A stretch of DNA of 64,000 nucleotides from Streptomyces sp. NRRL F-2664 (GTDB lineage: Bacteria > Actinomycetota > Actinomycetes > Streptomycetales > Streptomycetaceae): contig NZ_JOFX01000001.1 in the NCBI RefSeq assembly GCF_000719345.1, positions 62,001-126,000 on the forward strand, written 5' to 3'. The position numbers were made by a program, and so were the translations under genes. Below the pieces are notes generated by a model that saw nothing but the letters and a program-made list of their open reading frames with translations, did no database searches and was not told where the DNA came from. This document shows positions 61,886-64,000 of the stretch, one piece after another; the first letter of the stretch is position 1, and the number at the start of each line of letters is the position of its first letter.

Positions 61886-62359
61886 GAGGCGCCGCTCCGA
61901 CGCAGCCGGGCTCACGGCGCGCAACCCCTGATCCGGCCTGCTCGGCGGAACACCTTCAGCGCGCAGCCGGGCACGGCGGGGCGGCGCGGACGGTGGGGCG
62001 GCGGGCGGGCCGGCGGGCGGGCTGGGTCGAGGGCCCGGGTGCGGGCCGCCAGGCTTCCCGGGCTCGGCTTGGGACGCCGGCCGAAGGGGACGCGTCCGTT
62101 CCAGCGGGCCGGGGGGAGGCCGGACCGGGCACCAGCTCTCATGGAGCCGGGCCCTCCGGGCTCGTTCGGAGCCGGTTTGCGGGTGCCCTTAGGGCATGAG
62201 GGCGGCGGAAGGGGGCAGTCGTGCGGGAAATCACGTGATGGGGTGATGGATCGCTCTGCTGTTCCTCTGGCCGATACCAGAGGTTCGGCCCGAGGGGAGG
62301 GGCCCGCCGTCTAGTGTTCCTCGGGTCCCCCCGCCCCGCCTCCCTCGGAGGAAACGTTC
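61886..62359. promoter_or_regulatory. 474-base intergenic region with palindromes
   Basis: No gene found. Palindromes: GCCCT-T-AGGGC-like at about 62186-62197, ATCACGTGAT at 62230-62239, and CCTCTGG-N6-CCAGAGG at 62264-62283, the last within 100 bases of the spherulin-4 gene. These may regulate it. The first 200 bases are G-rich and carry repeated GGCGGGCGGGC-type runs. Confidence 0.5.
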
Positions 62360-63319
62360 ATGCCCCGCGCCGCGAAGGCCTTGTGGGCCGTCCTGGCCAC
62401 CGTCCTCCTGGCGGCGCCCGCACCCTCCGACGCCACGCCGCAGCGCGAAGCACCCACCCGGCCCGCCCCGGCCGCCGCCCCGCAACCCGTCCCGGCCCCG
62501 ACCCCGCGCCTGCCGGGCGTACGGGGCCTGGAGATCGGCGTACCCGCCTACGTAATGGCGAACGACCGGATGCTGACCGACCTCACCCGCACCGGCCCGG
62601 CACCCTCGGTCGTCGTCCTGAACCCGGGCAACGGGGACGCCCCCTTCGACGCCCCCTGGCAGGCCCGGGCCGACGCGCTGCGCGCCCGCACCACCTCCAC
62701 CGGCGAGCGGACCAAAGTGCTCGGATACGTGCACACCGACCACGGCAACCGCGACATCGCCGCCGTCAAGGCGTCCGTCGACAACTACCTCAGGACCCCC
62801 GACGGCCGCCTCCACGTCGACGGCATCTTCTTCGACGTCGTCAGCCGCGACTGCGGCCCCGGCCACGCCACCCGCGACCACTACGCCGAACTGCGCCGCT
62901 ACGTCCAGGAGACCATGGACGCGACCGACCCCGCCGTCCCCGACCTGGTCGTCAACAATCCCGGCACCGCCATCGCCGACTGCTACCTGGATCCGGGCCA
63001 CCGGACCGCGGACGTGTTCGTCACCTACGAGGACACCTACGCCGCGTACACCGGAGCCGGCTGGCTCGGCGGCAACGTCTTCCACCACGACTCCGGCTAC
63101 CGCCCCGGCACCGAACTCGACCCGAGCGGTACGGCCTTCTGGCACCTGGTCCACGACGTCCCCGACGACGGGGCGATGCGCGCGGCCCTGCGCACCGCCT
63201 TCGCCCGCGGCGCGGGCTACGCGTACGCCACGGACACGGTCATGCCCAACCCTTGGAACAGGGGCCCCACATGGACGTACACCTCCCAGACCGCGTTCGC
63301 CGCCACCCTCGGCGAGTGA
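62360..63319 (+). CDS. Spherulation-specific family 4 (spherulin 4 / GH135-like) secreted protein
   Basis: 319 residues from ATG with CGGAGGAAA nine bases before. ALWAVLATVLLAAPAPSDATP is a signal peptide, followed by a Pro/Ala linker to about residue 50. The TIM-barrel domain starts with LEIGVPAYVMANDRMLT and includes SVVVLNPGNG, VLGYVHTDHGNRD, VDGIFFDVVSRDCG, LVVNNPGTAIADCYL, VFVTYEDTYAAY and FWHLVHDVP, all typical of spherulin-4 proteins. Fungal relatives (Sph3, Ega3) cleave galactosamine-containing glycans; the bacterial role is unknown. Confidence 0.92.
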   Translation: MPRAAKALWAVLATVLLAAPAPSDATPQREAPTRPAPAAAPQPVPAPTPRLPGVRGLEIGVPAYVMANDRMLTDLTRTGPAPSVVVLNPGNGDAPFDAPWQARADALRARTTSTGERTKVLGYVHTDHGNRDIAAVKASVDNYLRTPDGRLHVDGIFFDVVSRDCGPGHATRDHYAELRRYVQETMDATDPAVPDLVVNNPGTAIADCYLDPGHRTADVFVTYEDTYAAYTGAGWLGGNVFHHDSGYRPGTELDPSGTAFWHLVHDVPDDGAMRAALRTAFARGAGYAYATDTVMPNPWNRGPTWTYTSQTAFAATLGE

Positions 63320-63376
63320 CCGCCACCCCGCCGTGTCGTCCGGCCAGGGCGCGGCCGGCCGCCCCATGATGACGGC

Positions 63377-63775
63377 ATGGGCGATCGTGAGGACTTCCTG
63401 AGGTGGATCAGGACCGACCTGTACCAGGCGGAGCGCGCGCTGCACAGCGGCGACGCGGAACCCCGCCGAGCGCTCTGGTCGCGCACCGAGCCCGTCAGCG
63501 TGCTGGGGGCCTGGCGCAACGCCCACGGACGGCAGGAGCTCGATGCGCTCTTCACCTCCCTCGCAGCGAGCTTCTCCGACTGCTCGTCCTACGTCTTCGA
63601 GTTGCTGGCCTACGACGTCGTGGGCGACATGGCCTACACGGCAGGCCTGGAGCACACCACGACACGCGTCGACGGCGAGCCGCGCAGCTACACCCTGCGG
63701 GCCACCCAGGTGTACCGCCGGGAGAGCGGCGGATGGCGCGTCGCCCATCGGCACGGGGACACCGTGACCGACTGA
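63377..63775 (+). CDS. NTF2-like (SnoaL/DUF4440) protein
   Basis: 132 residues. FLRWIRTDLYQAERALHSGD is the N-terminal helix; RALWSRTEPVSVLGAWRNAHGRQELDALF, AYTAGLEHTTTRVDGEPRSYTLRATQVY and GGWRVAHRHGD form the cone-like NTF2 sheet. It is the small stand-alone type seen as SnoaL-like or ketosteroid-isomerase-like proteins. A catalytic role is not predictable. It follows the spherulin-4 gene by 57 bases and may share its transcript. Confidence 0.9.
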   Translation: MGDREDFLRWIRTDLYQAERALHSGDAEPRRALWSRTEPVSVLGAWRNAHGRQELDALFTSLAASFSDCSSYVFELLAYDVVGDMAYTAGLEHTTTRVDGEPRSYTLRATQVYRRESGGWRVAHRHGDTVTD

Positions 63776-63923
63776 GACTCCCTTCCCCGTGGAGAGACCT
63801 CCGGCGGCCGGTACGGCCGCCCGGATGCACGTACCTGCGCCGGACGGGACCGACGGGGCGGGGCTGGGCATCCGGCTCCGTGATCGGCGTCGCCGGTTCG
63901 GAAGCCGGTGCCCGTCGTAGGGC

Positions 63924-64000
63924 TCAGATGCCGGCGGTCTCCGTCCACAGCGCCGCGAGCGACAGGTCACCCGTCACCCCCGGGCCAGCCAACGGCAGCC
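63924..64000 (-). CDS. C-terminal end of an unidentified gene at the right edge
   Basis: A minus-strand frame ends with a TGA at 63924 and is open to the window edge. Its last residues read VTGDLSLAALWTETAGI. Codon use (G or C at third positions throughout) supports coding. Too little is visible to name a family. The 148 bases between it and the NTF2-like gene hold no other feature that I can see. Confidence 0.4.
   Translation of the reverse strand, partial: LPLAGPGVTGDLSLAALWTETAGI

Overview
The window is very GC-rich, uses GTG and TTG starts freely, and carries AfsR/SARP regulators, a HelD-type helicase, a bacterial nitric oxide synthase and many families typical of streptomycetes. It is best read as a stretch of a Streptomyces (or close relative) chromosome. 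No rRNA, tRNA, CRISPR array, transposase or integrase was seen.

Region 1 (1-14766) is part of an unfamiliar nonribosomal peptide cluster, cut by the left edge. A plus-strand run with 4-base overlaps encodes an adenylation-carrier protein, a free-standing condensation protein with an altered active site, and two acyl-CoA dehydrogenases that look like a heteromer. It meets, at a strong hairpin, a minus-strand run: SARP regulator, Cy-A-PCP synthetase, SHMT-like PLP enzyme, DUF2461 protein, threonine aldolase and N-acetyltransferase. The two PLP enzymes could make or break a beta-hydroxy amino acid used by the synthetases. No thioesterase or exporter for the product is visible, so the rest probably lies to the left.

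Region 2 (14767-25400) is regulation, efflux and resistance. Between two SARP genes, one with and one without a TPR tail, sits a tiny secreted peptide gene whose mature part carries DMPWG twice, once at the very C-terminus. This is the strongest candidate for an undescribed system: a peptide signal beside a TPR-type SARP. A MarR/FUSC exporter pair, a HelD-like helicase, a streptothricin-acetyltransferase relative and an oxygenase-only nitric oxide synthase follow.

Region 3 (25400-43200) is mostly housekeeping and redox: a lactonase propeller, a chelatase-like protein without its histidines, Ung, a BNR propeller, a wax ester synthase, an old-yellow-enzyme/ArsR pair sharing a promoter motif, an SDR with a CxxC-CxxC knuckle, an FprA-type reductase, a DUF305/LVIVD pair, TetR, PAP2, M56, DUF5134, GNAT, a degenerate GDPD and PadR.

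Region 4 (43200-50110) shows decay beside conserved genes. A luciferase-like monooxygenase tail is joined to an esterase that is frameshifted at its nucleophile elbow. A serine-hydrolase C-terminus abuts a headless regulator. Between them lies an intact DUF6421-SDR-threonine aldolase operon. A secreted protein with a duplicated PQWQC...APCGPP motif follows.

Region 5 (50120-64000) carries a PlsC-like acyltransferase, a thioredoxin, a flavin reductase behind a small leader ORF that resembles actinobacterial cysteine-attenuation leaders, etfBA, a DUF6986 aldolase-like protein, LacI, a P-loop/Nudix fusion, an MBL hydrolase, an M20 dipeptidase, a geranylgeranyl-reductase-family enzyme, a spherulin-4 family protein, an NTF2-like protein and the edge of one more minus-strand gene. 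All calls were made by reading; no database search was run.
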